The notes under the pieces are model-generated. The model had not been told where the DNA came from. It searched no databases and saw only the letters and a list, made by a program, of their open reading frames with translations. DNA of 64,000 bases from Kwoniella bestiolae CBS 10118 (taxonomy: Eukaryota; Basidiomycota; Tremellomycetes; Tremellales; Cryptococcaceae). Position numbers and translations under genes: made by a program. Below are positions 22,331 through 32,889 of this stretch, one piece after another. The number at the start of each line of letters is the position of its first letter. Positions within the stretch are counted from its first letter, which is position 1. The stretch covers positions 1,116,001 to 1,180,000 of the forward strand of contig NC_089242.1 in NCBI RefSeq assembly GCF_000512585.2. Reading direction: 5' to 3'.

Positions 22331-23826
22331 ATGTCCAAAAATTATCTTTCGAGTGTGTCTGAACTTGACACATGTAAGGACGAGTCGGACCATCCATCCC
22401 ATTTGGTTCACGCCCGGCAGCGGTGGGAAGGACAGTCCAAGTACACAGAGGCGAACAGCTGTGTCCAGAATGGATCAAGCAACAATGACGCCGTACAAAT
22501 TTCTTGTAATTCAGAGTATATTCGCGTCACTGTTCCTTCGCAGCTGCATATCGGTGATGTGCAGAACAGTACAGAGGAATTGACGGACAAGTTCATCGAT
22601 ATCCAAGTAGAAGGCAATGATATTCGCTCCGAGGAAGATTCAAATAAACTTATAAGATGTTTACACCGTCCTATATTCACGCATTTAACAAGGCACCGTG
22701 ACCCAGTCCGCTTAGACCTCGAGGGCGAACAGTATCTTCCTCTTCCAGCTCTTGGACCGTCTAATAGACCTTACACACCGTCTTCGGATAGTCAAGCTTT
22801 CAAAAACCTCAATGATATCAGTAAAGGGATTCTGTCTGACCTGTTTGAGGACGCGGAAGAAAATGGCGAGTCATACTCAGTTGTTTCCATTGCCGAGAAT
22901 CCGCAAAAGACAAGCGTCACCTGGAGCCTTCGAAGAGCACCAATCGGGTCGAACGAATTCCCTGACGCCATGGCAAAATACAGATTCATGGGAGTGAAGA
23001 ATCAGTTCGTGGATCGCCCCATGGGAGAACTATTGGACGAGGTGTGTCTGTGCAGGCTCAATAATTTTTCGCGTGCAACGTCCGACCGTGGGGTTTGTAC
23101 TTGGGAAGGCCGACATCACTCCCATTGCTTTCCAATTCGAGAAGGACGTGCCAAAGATGGGACTCGCCAAACTGTCGTACGCAGCTGTGTCTTCAGAGGG
23201 ACCGCGCAAAACCAAAGCGTGGTCACCAAATATGCCCCAGGTTGGATCGCCATCAGTACTTCTGATCGTCTTCAACCTCACGATCACGACATAGAGGTCC
23301 AATCGATGACTGGTCCCTCGCGTATAAGGTGGACAAAGATTTTCGATCTGTCGAAGAATCCAGAGATCCCATCAGGTACACATATATCGGAAAAAGGTGC
23401 CGTCTCATTCGCAAGGATGAATCTCCAGTTGCATTCAGTCACAAGGGACATCAAAACCTGCCTCTCAAATGTCATGAATTGTCTCTCGCTAGTCGGCTTC
23501 TCAAGAACTTGGACGAGAAAAGCAAAGATGTTTTGCGCAAGGAACTTGAGAAAGCAGGGCAAAATGGAGAATCGTACCAGCTGGCGTCGGTTTCTCATAT
23601 ACCTCATAAATCTCAGAAAAAGGAAGGTGATAGCATCATTTGGCATTTTCGTACCGCACCTCGTACCAAACCAAATGGATCTGATACACCTCCAGAACCT
23701 TTCGTATGGTACAAAGAGCCAAAGACCGACTGGCGATTGATCACCCTATCGCAATCTGATGAAATAGCAAAGGAGGAGGTTTCAAAGCCTGGACGTTCCA
23801 CCCAATCTGGATGTTCCACCCAATAG
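22331..23826 (+). CDS. unknown accessory protein, family A member A3 with two internal repeats
   Basis: Three exons (22331-23041, 23109-23240, 23329-23826) join in phase 0 to 446 residues. Two copies of a domain are visible: KNLNDISKGILSDLFEDAEE, then NGESYSVVSIAENP and VTWSLRRAP; and LLKNLDEKSKDVLRKELEKA, then NGESYQLASVSHIP and IIWHFRTAP. The first copy is followed by GVKNQFVDRP and the second by WYKEPKTDWR. The pattern resembles the single-domain neighbours A1 and A2. No known family was recognised and no targeting signal is seen. The C-terminus ends with a short Ser/Thr-rich repeat (GRSTQSGCSTQ). The gene looks intact. Confidence 0.62.
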
Positions 23827-23990
23827 ATTGATTGGCACAAATCCATACAGGTCTTGCAATGTTACTCCTTTGAGTTGGCGTTGAGGTTTTCCCTTTATAC
23901 TGTTTCAATACTGTGATTACCCATACTCGTACGCTTCCACACCGATGCATATATCACTCTATCATCTGATCTGCACCTCGTGTGATACTT

Positions 23991-24470
23991 CTACGCCTTT
24001 CTCAAACTGTTATAATGCTAAAACAATTGGCAATATCCATCAGCCGAGCCCTCCTGATATGCACTAGATGGTCTGCCGGCAAGGAAATTCACTCACTTCA
24101 CCAAGCCCATACATCCTCTTATGATAACTTATCCTCACGACCTTATCACCCGCAGCCATACTCTGTTCGGGACTCATCGCTCCGCCAAAGGCGTCGGCCG
24201 ATCCACCGTGAGATACGACGGTGGGCGGACCTCTCTGGAAGACGTGAATGGGGGTGTTGAAATGACGAGAGAGGGCTTGGATCTGCGACGATGGACCAAC
24301 TGCATAAGCATTCTCCTTATAGTTTAATGGATTATGAAGGCTTTTCCACCCCAAGATTGGTCTTTGACTCACCTCAGGCTCTCCACCCCATTCACCAGTC
24401 TCAGCTACCAGCTGGCAGACAATACTTCTGAACTATGTCCTCTCGTTCTGAGTTCATGAGGAGCTCCATG
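23991..24470 (-). pseudogene. OTU-domain cysteine protease-like remnant (OTUD6-like C-terminal part)
   Basis: Minus-strand pieces resemble the C-terminal half of OTUD6-type deubiquitinases: VAETGEWGGEPE, then after an intron IQALSRHFNTPIHVFQRG, a loop, VVRISYHKRMYGLGE, and finally HYNSL before a stop at 23991. In the family these correspond to the EWGG helix, the ALS helix and the catalytic-His strand (GLGxHYNS). The catalytic Cys half (a DGxCLF-type motif) was not found upstream, and the last splice junction does not join in frame with a canonical donor. I regard it as a truncated or decayed copy. The family role is removal of ubiquitin from substrates. Confidence 0.5.
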
Positions 24471-24880
24471 TCTGTTGCGTTCTCAAGGACCAGAGGTCTT
24501 CGCTGTGATGGACGGTTAAGAAGCAGAATGATTCCAGGTAATTTTACATGAAGTCGTATGAATTTGCCGGGACATTACACAAAAACAAGGTGGGATCAAA
24601 GAAGACCAAACGATAGATATCTAATGCAAATGATATAGCATTTGGCCGCTGCACCTGCTCCCAAAGGGTTACGAGATCCATCTCCAGTTCTCGGCCTTGG
24701 CTTGTCCGGTGGGAGCTCCGAGGTGTCACGAACCATGGCGATCCAGCGATGCTTGAATCGAGCAGCTTTCATCTGTCGCCGTATACGTGGTATGTTGCTT
24801 GGTTAAGCAGAGACATAGAAGGCAATGATCAGAATTTTTCGGAGTAGATACCCTCGCATAATTGGCAAACCCAGTATTGC

Positions 24881-27800
24881 TCACATCCTTGGACTAGATA
24901 TTAGAGGCCCAATCTCCGCCATGTTTTCCGTCATATAGAGCGAGGACAAGAGATAATGAACAATGCGGCAGAGGTGAAGTTGGAGCTCCTGATACGGAAT
25001 GGGAAATCAAGGTTGAGTATGAGAAAAGGATACTCACCTTCTGCAACCCCATTCCAAACCTCCCTCTCAGACTCTCCCTAGTAATCCTTCCCAGATCCGT
25101 CCCATCCTGCGCCAACATCCTCTTAACTAATCCCTCCAATCTCCTCTATCCCGTTTACCTTCACCAATATCAATGACTCCCCTAAGCAGTGTAAGGACCA
25201 TCGCCAATCTCGCAAAAGGTCCAAAATCATGAGTGTTCAGGAGGTTGTAGTATTTCGTATCCGCCTTTTCGTGGAGGTTATCAAACGATCCAAAAGTAGG
25301 TAAGAAGAATACTCTTCTCATAGATTCGTCTAGGCACATCGGTCGATATTTCTTGACAGCCTTCAACCACTCAACGGCGGTGGGTGCTTTCCATAATGTA
25401 TCGGGAGCGGGGAGAGGTAAGTAAGATAATTCACAGGATGATAGGATACATGGGATGTTGGATTCCAGAGCGGAGACCGTGTCGAGCTGATAGACCAGGA
25501 ACGCAGTTCGTCGACGTGTTTCAAGTTGGATCCATTCTTTCCAGCATCGGTCGAGCTCGTTGGGCGTATACGGCTCAGCGGGTGTATTGATCTTGATGTT
25601 GAAGTGATCAGCTTCGGGAGTGAAGAAACCAATTTGTCGGGTTATCTACGTTGTCATCACGACAGCATAAGCAGTCAATTCACCATTGTCAATTGCGTTT
25701 TCTACTCACATTGACGATAGTACCCATAAACATGTTGGCAGTGATCCTTTCTGATTCATTTTCACTCAAAAAGTTGGGTGTGTGATACAAGATCAAAGCT
25801 TGAAGCAACGCAACATTATATTCCGTCATAAGTACACCTTGAGCCAGTGAGAACGACTACACAGGTAATGGGTCAGCTTGAAACATATAAATCTACCGCA
25901 ACTTACCTTCACCAGCATGTTGGTCTTCTCATTTCTAACAATTGGGCCATTCTTCCAATTGGTCACTTTCTCCGAATCGTACTTCTTGTCATCGTGACTT
26001 TTATTCCAATTTGCATTGTAGATACTCTCCCAGCTCTGGTCAGGTACCACAGGCCCATCCAAGGCTTTAGGTTGGATCATGCCGGTGAGACCCATCGAAG
26101 CCAGAACGGCGTTGTCTGCCGCAGTCGTATTTCCCGTCTTGATGCCACCGACAGTGCAAATGGCAAATGCCAGACAAGCAGCCGTGTCGTTAAGTTTGAA
26201 CGTTGGCATATGAACGAAGGAGAAATGATTCAATACCGTGTGGTAAGTTCGACAGGCCATGACGGACAGCGTTCGCAGAGGAGGTAATGCCCAGTGAGGG
26301 ATTTGATAGACACCGGCGAATCGTTCGGCAGGAAGACTATGTGAAGCATAAGCACAATGTATGGATAGCATACGAAGTAAGTATACTCACTAGAAAGGAC
26401 TAGTCTTGTCGAACCACTCCTGACCCGCTCTCACATACATATCTTGATTATCGAGTCTAAGCAGCGGTCTTTCAGGATTGGGGTTTGACAACGTTTGAGG
26501 TACCTCGTGCATTGCCATCTGGTCCAAGATACCCAGTATGGAAGGTGACATGGGCGGCTGTTGTTGGTCGTTCTCGTCATTCGCATTATCCGGGGAGTTG
26601 GTTCCGATACCAAAAGCAGAGGGAGAGAACAATGATGATATAGGGAATGGCGATTGGGCTTTGGGAGAAGTGCCAGGTCCAGTCGTACCCTGCATGCTCG
26701 AAGCGAAGAGCTGCATCTGGAATCCATCAAAATCATTTGTCAGATGCTACTCATCACTAATCGATACAGTTTACTCACCCAACCTAACAGAGTTCCCATA
26801 TCATTATTTGAGTTCTGGGTCGATTGCAGCGTCGAATTCTGCGTCGATGTCGATCCCTTCTTTTGGGAGTTCGAGTTCTGCTCTTGTTGATTCGGTGATT
26901 GTGATTGACTCTGAGTCTGACCGTTGTTCAGGTTCTGGTTTTGGTTCAACACTCCCTGAGTGCCCATTCCGGACAACCAGCTCATCGCGTTTAGAAAATT
27001 TTCTCCGTTGACCTCACCGGTATTCCCGTTGATATTGGAATTTTCGCCAGTGAGGGTTGGATCAACATCTACAGAATTTGATTGTGGTTGATCACCATTG
27101 ATGCCATTGTTATCGGCTTCCTGTTTCCTATTCGCGGCTACGGCTGCTTCCATCATCATGTTGATTGTGGGATTATTGGCCCAATCGGGGAGATCTTTTT
27201 GTAGATCTGGATTTTCACCAGCTGGCACACCGCCAGGATAAGCCATCGACAGCAGAGCTGAAGCATCTTCTAGGTGGTTGGGATCATTGAGGCTATGGAA
27301 TGGTTGACCTTGTTGGAACATCGGTAACAGGTGTGGCGTATAAGTTGAACCTTCAGGTACACCCGATGAACCATAAAATTGACTGCTATTACCAGCTGAA
27401 TAGACACCACCATTCCCCATACCATTCTGACGACTAAATCGATTATTGCCTTCAGGGTATCTGTCGTTATCATCTTCACCCCCTGTGAAGTCATCTTCAA
27501 GAGATGGGTCTAAGCTGGGATCGACACGTGGTCGAGTGGCATCCCTTTCTTCATCACCACTGGATCGTCGAGGATGTTTTCGAGACCTGGGTGCAGGTGA
27601 TGCTTCTCGTGCATCGGTGCGAGATGATGAGATGGGTACACCAGGGTAGTTACGTTGAGGCGCGGGTGGGGAATGAGAGTTTCGGTCCGTTGGTGGTGGT
27701 GTGGGATGACATCGTCGTCGGTGGCGGAGTAGGACGTCACTATGAGATAAAGGAACGAAAAGGGGATTAGTAAGCAGTTACGAACCTAACGCTGAACGAT

Positions 27801-28212
27801 ACACTGTTTTGACTTACCTTCGTGCAAATGCCTTGGTACAATCTTTACATTGGAAGGGTCTATCATCTTGATCTACAGGGAAATATCATTCAGCATGTCC
27901 CTACCAATACATATCGATAGGGTTTTGTGACCCACGTTTTCTTTGATGTCGTTTGAGATATTCCATACGACTATAATTCTACCCGTCAAAATGTGATCGA
28001 TCAGCACTGACACGCTTTTCTCCACCGGACAAGATTCAGTCAAGTATGACAATACTCACCTGCCCACATCCTGGGAAAGTACAAGCAAAAGTCTCCTTCC
28101 CTTTACCTTCTTTACCTCTACTTCTACCTGAAGAAGTCGGAGTCAGCCCTTCAACCGGTAGTCCGGTGACTGGATCGATGGGTGAGACCGCACTTTGCCT
28201 CCTTGCGGGCAT
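24881..28212 (-). CDS. C2H2 zinc-finger transcription factor with fungal-specific TF domain (apparent frameshift)
   Basis: Exons run from the ATG at 28212 (first exon to 28060) leftwards. Two C2H2 fingers sit at the N-terminus: CTFPGC continued after an intron by RMEYLKRHQRKH, and FQCKDCTKAFARR continued by LLRHRRRCH. A long Asn/Gln/Ser-rich region follows (about 27700-26400), then a fungal-specific transcription-factor domain with FAGVYQIPHWALPP, the W-x-x-W region EWIQLETRRRTAFLVYQLD and FGPFARLAMVLTLL. The protein should bind DNA in the nucleus and regulate transcription; targets are unknown. Near 25130-25150 the frame shifts by one base and no plausible intron covers it. The C-terminus then ends early at 24881 compared with relatives. 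The domain calls are firm, the integrity is not. Confidence 0.75.
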
Positions 28213-28863
28213 CTTGGAAGTGGTGTTGATTATGGTCTGTCTCTGTCTATTGATTTGTCTGCCTTTGCTGCTAGTCTGGACTGGATGGAGCGACTTTTCC
28301 GGAGAGATTTGGGTATGATAGGTGGAGGTGGAGGGGGGGAAATGGAAATGTTATAAATACAATGAGAGAATTGAATCGACTCTTCCTATGGAAATGCTGT
28401 TTGGTCGTTCTTCGCTATGGCTGGTTCAGATAGTGAAATGTAAGTGTACCGTTGGGGTGATGAGATTCCGACACGATACGTCCAAGTTGTTGTTAGCTAT
28501 GACCTATGGATAGGTAAGTAGTCAGATACAAGGAGTGAGTGGTAAGAGAGAGTGGAGGTGAGAATGAAGAGGATGGGATGACTGAAAGTGGAGGGGGGTA
28601 GGGAGGGAGGGGGGAAAGAACAAAAACATAACCAGCATCAGCATCGCTTCCTTACTCAGAATTCAGGGTAAGAGGTCATCTCATATCTCCGGTTTCACCG
28701 AGATGTGGCGTAGAGGCCATTACGGTAATCATACTCGAGATTATTTCGAAATCTCAGTGTCGCTAGATCCATTTAACATACCTGTGCTATAACATCTAAC
28801 ATCTAACATCCAACATATCCTCACTGTTCACCAGAAAACAACTCCCAAAGTACATCTCTCAAA
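28213..28863. other. divergent promoter region
   Basis: Shared upstream region of the minus-strand transcription factor and the plus-strand bL36m gene. No gene within it; G/A-rich tract near 28540-28620. Confidence 0.55.
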
Positions 28864-29366
28864 ATGATACAGAACCTTCTCCGACGCATACCGACTCTCG
28901 CACTCCCATCCTCCCTCGCTGGACCATCAAGACAATCCATCCGACAATGCTCGTCATGTCCCCCTCCCTCCGCTACATTCACCTCATCACTCGCCAGACC
29001 AACTCTCTTATCTCAAATACCATCAATAACGCCCAAGTCAGCTTCAGCAGCAAGTAGGATACAGCCTCTAGTGATGCAAGTGAGGGGTATGAAAGTGCGA
29101 AGTAGCGTTAAGAGGTTCTGCGATGGTTGTTCGGTCGTGAGAAGGTGAGTAGAGATGATTTATCCTTTATCTGTTCGAGAACAAGGGGAAGATATGATAT
29201 AAGTTGATACATATGCTGATGACTCACATCTTCTCGCTAAACAGGAAAGGTAGAATATACGTCATCTGTTCCAAGAATCCGAAACATAAACAAGTGAGTT
29301 TTAGTCATCCACCTTGTTTCGCTTTGATAGCTGATTGACAAACACTCCAACAGCGACAGGGATAGA
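28864..29366 (+). CDS. RTC6: mitochondrial large-subunit ribosomal protein bL36m
   Basis: Three exons (28864-29144, 29245-29293, 29355-29366) encode about 113 residues. The last 38 residues are the bL36 protein: MKVRSSVKRFCDGCSVVRR, then KGRIYVICSKNPKHKQRQG, with the zinc-ligand pattern Cys-x2-Cys, Cys and His. The N-terminal 75 residues are rich in Arg, Ser and Pro and act as a mitochondrial presequence. The last exon is only four codons including the stop. bL36 binds 23S-type rRNA in the large mitoribosomal subunit. Assignment is very secure. Confidence 0.95.
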
Positions 29367-29721
29367 TCATATACTCAATGTACCACTTTTTGACAATGGC
29401 ATTATACTTGCAAATCCATTTCTGTACTCTGTTCGCAGTATCATCTCATTGTAATTTCCTTCGCGCTTACCGTCCATAATCTTATCTACCTGGAGTCAGA
29501 GTCAGACGCAATTGACCCTTCCTTTTATGTCCATACTCACCAATTACGTCAATCATCAATCACAACTTCCAAACCCCTCAAACGAAGACACGAGAAAGTA
29601 CAGAGCTTGACTGACTTTCCGTTATTTCATCTCACCTTCAATCTCACGCGCATGCTCATCCTCTTTCGCATTCTATCAGCTCAGCTAGAAAGTCTACTTC
29701 TGATACACCTGCACATCCACG

Positions 29722-30669
29722 ATGCCCAGCCTCACTTCAATGAAATCATCCAAACTGATCACCTACCTCAAATCGCACTTACACTTACCCAAATCGAACT
29801 CTGTGCTTACCAACCCCGAAACCACTCACGATCCGCCACCTGAAGAAATCTCCATCCCCCTGTGCACTAACCTGCAGTTGATCTTCGATACCACCGACGG
29901 TCGATACGACGCCCACCCATTGATATCATTTGAGACCTTGCGCGCAAATTCAACGGCATCATTTCCGAATCAGAGAGAGAAGAGTATAGCTCGAGCGAAC
30001 GTCAATACCCATGACATGTGTGCTTCGGAGCTGTACGACTGTATGTGGAGGGTTCGATCGGTGCAATCTCCCAAATCTCACGACAACGAAGAAGAAGAAG
30101 GATCGATCTTACCTGTGGATTATACTCATCTCAACGCCAATAGGTATACTTCCAATGTACCTAGCTACAATCTGTTGGGTCAAGTCACTCCTGGACATTC
30201 GAATTGGAAATACGAGGGACACACATCCCGGCCTATATCTATTGGTATGCTTCCGAGAAACCTCAGCGTGAGATCGAGAAGAAGAGGGGTTGGAAGAAAC
30301 AACGCCGAATTGTTGAATACCGCCTTTGACTTCAAAAGTCCCGACACAACAATCGTAAGATCTCATAAAGAGGTGGGGAGGTGGAATTTGGAAATCGACC
30401 AGAGCAGGTCAGAGGATGTGAGCAAGGTATTGGGTGATGTCTTGGACGAGAGCACGAAAAGGAGATTGGGTGAGTTGAGTCGAGGCGGGGAGTACAGGTT
30501 GGATAGGATCACGTGGGAGGGGGAAGGGTGGGACGATAGGGATAGTGAGGATCAGAAGGTTAAAGTTGGGAGAGCAATTACGGGGGGAATGTTCGTGGAT
30601 GCCGATTGGATCTGGAAGAGGGTCAGTGTTGGATCTGATGAGAATGAAAGTGTAGATACGAGTATCTAA
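29722..30669 (+). CDS. unknown protein, possibly a distant relative of family A
   Basis: A single-exon open frame of 315 residues with no recognised domain. The N-terminus is basic and Ser/Thr-rich. A C-terminal part reads RWNLEID, DVSKVLGDVLDESTKRRLGE, then GGEYRLDRITWEGEGW, which follows the helix / Y-x-L-x-x-I / W layout of the accessory family A proteins; the match is weak and only suggestive. A basic RSRRRGVGR stretch sits mid-protein. No signal peptide or membrane segment. Confidence 0.6.
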   Translation: MPSLTSMKSSKLITYLKSHLHLPKSNSVLTNPETTHDPPPEEISIPLCTNLQLIFDTTDGRYDAHPLISFETLRANSTASFPNQREKSIARANVNTHDMCASELYDCMWRVRSVQSPKSHDNEEEEGSILPVDYTHLNANRYTSNVPSYNLLGQVTPGHSNWKYEGHTSRPISIGMLPRNLSVRSRRRGVGRNNAELLNTAFDFKSPDTTIVRSHKEVGRWNLEIDQSRSEDVSKVLGDVLDESTKRRLGELSRGGEYRLDRITWEGEGWDDRDSEDQKVKVGRAITGGMFVDADWIWKRVSVGSDENESVDTSI

Positions 30670-31092
30670 TGCAGATTGCGCAGTCTTATACTGTAGGTAT
30701 ACTCTTTTTTCCAGTAGTGACTAGTAGCATCGTTTCCGACACTCGGTTGGGAATATGCCAAAAGGTTCACTCACTTGTCAACGTGCATATATAGATAGCA
30801 AGAAAGCTGTCGTTCATATTGGTTTTCAGCTTGTGAGTCTCACTATCTTTGTAGCAGTAAGGATCGCTTCATATGAATGGTCTGAGGTATATCACAATAA
30901 TGTATAAAATTCATCTCATCCTAAAAAAGCCAATAAAAGGGACACGCACAAAAAGAAAAGTAAAAATCATTTCATGTATAAATAATATATCTCTCAGTTC
31001 TCATCAATTCGATATCTTACAGAAAGTCCATCGTAGATAGATGTATTTTGGACAACCTCCCTCTTTCCTGCCTCAATCAACTTCCACAAAGT
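30670..31092. other. intergenic region between converging genes
   Basis: A/T-rich 3' flanks (for example 30890-31000) of the orphan and the VAP gene. No gene or RNA recognised. Confidence 0.55.
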
Positions 31093-32852
31093 CTAGAAGA
31101 ACAAATAAGTCAAAACGAAAACACCGACCACCAACCCAGCTACCACTTCAAGTGGGACACCCTGAGCTCCACCAGGGTTAGTGACAGCCTCCTTGGCCTT
31201 CTCCACGACGGTCTCCGCACCGCTCGCACCGGTATTTCTCTTTCTCAAGCCAGTAACTTGAGGTCCCTTGGCCTCTTCCAACTCGCCCTTGAGCTTCTCA
31301 ATCTCCTTGAGAGCCACGGCGAGCTTCTCGGAATCGGAGGTGGTGGCGTTCAGGGATTTCTCCAAGGCGATATTGGTAGATTGTGCTTGGGCGGGGGTGA
31401 GGTCTGCCAAAGGAGGTGAAAGCGGGGCAGGAGCTGCTGCTGTTGATGGTGGAGATACTTGGACGGGGACGGGGATGGGTTTGTCCTGCGCTGGTGGGAG
31501 GGGTTGAGAGGGGGAGGATTGGGCGTGAGAGAAGATTGCCTATTTGCGAACATAAATCCAGTCAGTATGGTGTTGTTTATACGAGAGCTTCAACACCAGA
31601 GGTAGTAAAGGTTGAAGATTGGATCAAGATGAAGCAGGACCAACAGGGAAAGGAGGAGGGACATAAGGCGATTTAGGAGTCTCCCAGTATGAGAACCCAG
31701 CGTTACGGAACAACTCTGGATCATACTCCTTGTCAGGGATGGTAGTCCACCGAGTCAGTCCGTCGTGGGGTAGGTTGTGCTGAGCGGGATAGGACAGAAG
31801 GCAGAGAAATTAAGGGTGATAAAAGGGGGGTATAAAGCCAACAAAGAAACATATACAACCCATCACATCAAATTTGATTGGATTTCAGTTGATATGTTAA
31901 AGTTCGAAAGCATCGTTTCGTCCGTTCAATCGTTCGCAGAGTTGGATCATTCAACAGAATCGGATTTCAACATTGAAATAAGTTTGAACATCGTTTCAAA
32001 GGCAACAACAGCAAACGTCAAATCCCCTCTAGACACGCGCGCAGAAATATTGCGCAAAATATGCGAAAGAGGTATCGTCGACTTCGGAAATGGTGTTTCA
32101 CTTACCGACTCTTCCAATCTGCTTGCTTCTCCCGCATGATCGTCCTCCTCGGGGATCCCATTTTGACCGGTCGAGCCATCTTCGGCTGCGAGGTAGACTA
32201 CCTTGATCTTTTGTTCTTGGATGGCTGATTTGTTGGTCTTTTCCACTTGGGACCACTAGACGGAGAACAGGCATATCAGAGACCAATCCAACCGAGTTTA
32301 ACACAAAGACATTATACGGGGTGTGAGTATCCCCAATATCGGTTCATATACGAGGATCAGATATTTAGATGCATTGGGGAATAACTCACCATTTCACCGA
32401 GAGTGTGCATCTCCTCATCAGGGGTGATATAGGCAGACTGAACCAGGAACTTGTCCTTGCATTTCGCGTGAGGAGGAGGTTCTTGTTGAAGTGGTTGAAG
32501 GAGGACTAAGTCAATCAACAAAAGAAATTAGCATTGAAGATAACTCTATCTGCCTCTATCGAAGAGGTGAACGTGAGAACATGGACCCACCTTGCACTTC
32601 CACACTCTCACCCGATTCTACTCTACCTGAATTCGGTCTGACGCAATATTGTTTGGGAGCGGTCGTCTTCACTTTGAATGCTACAGGGTGAGGGTTGGGG
32701 TTGTGGATGAATAATGATCGTTTGACGAGGGATGTTAGGGGGCCTATAGTTGAGGTGTCACATCAATATAGCTCTTCTACGATAAGTGCTTCATAAGAGT
32801 AAGACTTACGGGGGAATCCCAATTGGTTCGCAGGACTTAGTTCGACGGACAT
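31093..32852 (-). CDS. SCS2: VAP-family ER membrane protein (MSP domain, Scs2-like)
   Basis: Multi-exon minus-strand gene from the ATG at 32852 to the stop at 31093. The MSP domain is clear: LSPANQLGFP, RPLTSLVKRSLFIHNPNPHP, and the VAP signature VAFKVKTTAPKQYCVRPNSG, then LVQSAYITPDEEM. A Pro/Ala-rich linker, a coiled coil (SEKLAVALKEIEKLKGELEE) and a C-terminal tail anchor (VVAGLVVGVFVLTYLFF) follow. VAP proteins sit in the ER membrane and recruit FFAT-motif proteins, making ER-plasma-membrane contacts and controlling lipid metabolism. Gene symbol assigned by family. The first intron begins at 32809. Confidence 0.92.
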
Positions 32853-32889
32853 ATTGCTGTGCTTTGACTACTTCTTCCCTTTGTGAGTT

